DNA of 64,000 nucleotides from Oxobacter pfennigii. GTDB taxonomy: Bacteria > Bacillota > Clostridia > Clostridiales > Oxobacteraceae. Shown here piece after piece: positions 63,771 to 64,000 of the stretch (positions are counted from its first letter, which is position 1; the number at the start of each line of letters is the position of its first letter). A program made the translations under genes and the position numbers. The notes under the pieces were generated by a model. The model did not search any database. It was not told the origin of the DNA and was given only the letters and a program-made list of their open reading frames with translations. The stretch lies in the NCBI RefSeq assembly GCF_001317355.1, contig NZ_LKET01000032.1, positions 186,001 to 250,000 on the forward strand, in the 5' to 3' direction.

Positions 63771-64000
63771 TTAAGGATTATCCTTTAATACTTCTCCTAA
63801 AGCCCTTGCGAAAATTTTTGCCGATAATAAGGCTTCTTCCAAGGTATTGCTGTCAGAACCGACTTCAATCAATATGGCTTTGTTTGAAATATCCTGATTG
63901 TATATGGACCTGTCTTTAACAAGTATGCCCTTTGATAATCCTGGAGAGAGCTCTTCGATTTTTTGATTAAGCTTTAAGGCCGAATAATAGTTTTCCTGCC
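63771..64000 (-). CDS. spoIIP: Stage II sporulation protein P (SpoIIP), C-terminal part, cut by window edge
   Basis: The last 75 or so codons are present; the gene continues past the right edge. The fragment NYYSALKLNQKIEELSPGLS, then NQDISNKAILIEVGSDSN and TLEEALLSAKIFARAL matches the end of the SpoIIP amidase domain (peptidoglycan amidase in forespore engulfment), with ILIEVGS corresponding to the Glu-containing active-site strand. Upstream of lepA as in B. subtilis. Confidence 0.88.
   Translation of the reverse strand, partial: QENYYSALKLNQKIEELSPGLSKGILVKDRSIYNQDISNKAILIEVGSDSNTLEEALLSAKIFARALGEVLKDNP

Overview
The window looks like chromosome of an AT-rich, anaerobic, spore-forming member of the Clostridia. 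Evidence: the conserved Firmicutes gene order lepA-hemW-hrcA-grpE-dnaK-dnaJ ... era-recO-ccpN-ppdK ... dgt-dnaG-rpoD ... trmK; sporulation genes (spoIIP, yqfC, yqfD, a CotS-like kinase); a selenocysteine formate dehydrogenase with bifurcation-type partner subunits; and a corrinoid-dependent methyltransferase pair of the kind found in acetogens and methylotrophs. The species cannot be named from sequence alone. Nearly all genes are on the minus strand, so operons read from high to low coordinates.

Layout, left to right. 1-3.76 kb: branched-chain amino acid ABC transporter livK-H-M-G (livG cut by the window edge), preceded by a ykkC-family riboswitch with its own terminator. 4.0-5.56 kb: an LCP cell-wall ligase. 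5.7-7.9 kb: aroF-tyrA under a T-box leader with a probable Tyr (UAC) specifier. 7.95-9.34 kb: fdhD and mobA. 9.4-16.4 kb: formate dehydrogenase operon hylC - HATPase - [2Fe-2S] protein - hylB - hylA - fdhF; fdhF reads through an in-frame UGA (Sec) followed by a SECIS-like hairpin. 16.6-19.1 kb: zinc-ribbon coiled-coil protein, Nif3-like protein, trmK. 19.6-22.5 kb (plus strand): corrinoid protein, a decayed partial copy of a methyltransferase, then the intact UroD-family methyltransferase. 22.7-27.1 kb: a CAU tRNA (features of tRNA-Ile2), rpoD, dnaG, dgt. 27.2-35.8 kb: mixed accessory segment with a CotS-like kinase, a flavin-binding NimA-like gene behind a second ykkC-family riboswitch (guanidine-I-like), infC with an AUU start and no rpmI-rplT behind it, an FAD oxidoreductase, XRE/DUF2975, DUF3231, an IS21 istA remnant, and an ORF broken by one UGA. 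35.8-63.6 kb: conserved housekeeping block from ppdK-ccpN through recO-yqzL-era-cdd-dgkA/PAP2-ybeY-pgpH-phoH-yqfD-yqfC-floA-nfeD-yqeY-rpsU-hit-mtaB-rsmE-prmA to the CIRCE-controlled hrcA-grpE-dnaK-dnaJ operon, hemW and lepA; it ends in the 3' part of spoIIP.

Functionally, the formate dehydrogenase operon, its maturation genes (fdhD, mobA) and the methyl-transfer pair fit one-carbon metabolism. RNA-level control is prominent: two ykkC-class riboswitches, a T-box and a SECIS element. No prophage, CRISPR array, restriction or other recognisable defence locus was seen. The least expected signals are the guanidine-I-like riboswitch in front of a NimA-type flavoprotein, the UGA-interrupted ORF at 35.05-35.56 kb, the row of six hairpins at 48.25-48.44 kb, and the methyltransferase remnant beside its intact relative.
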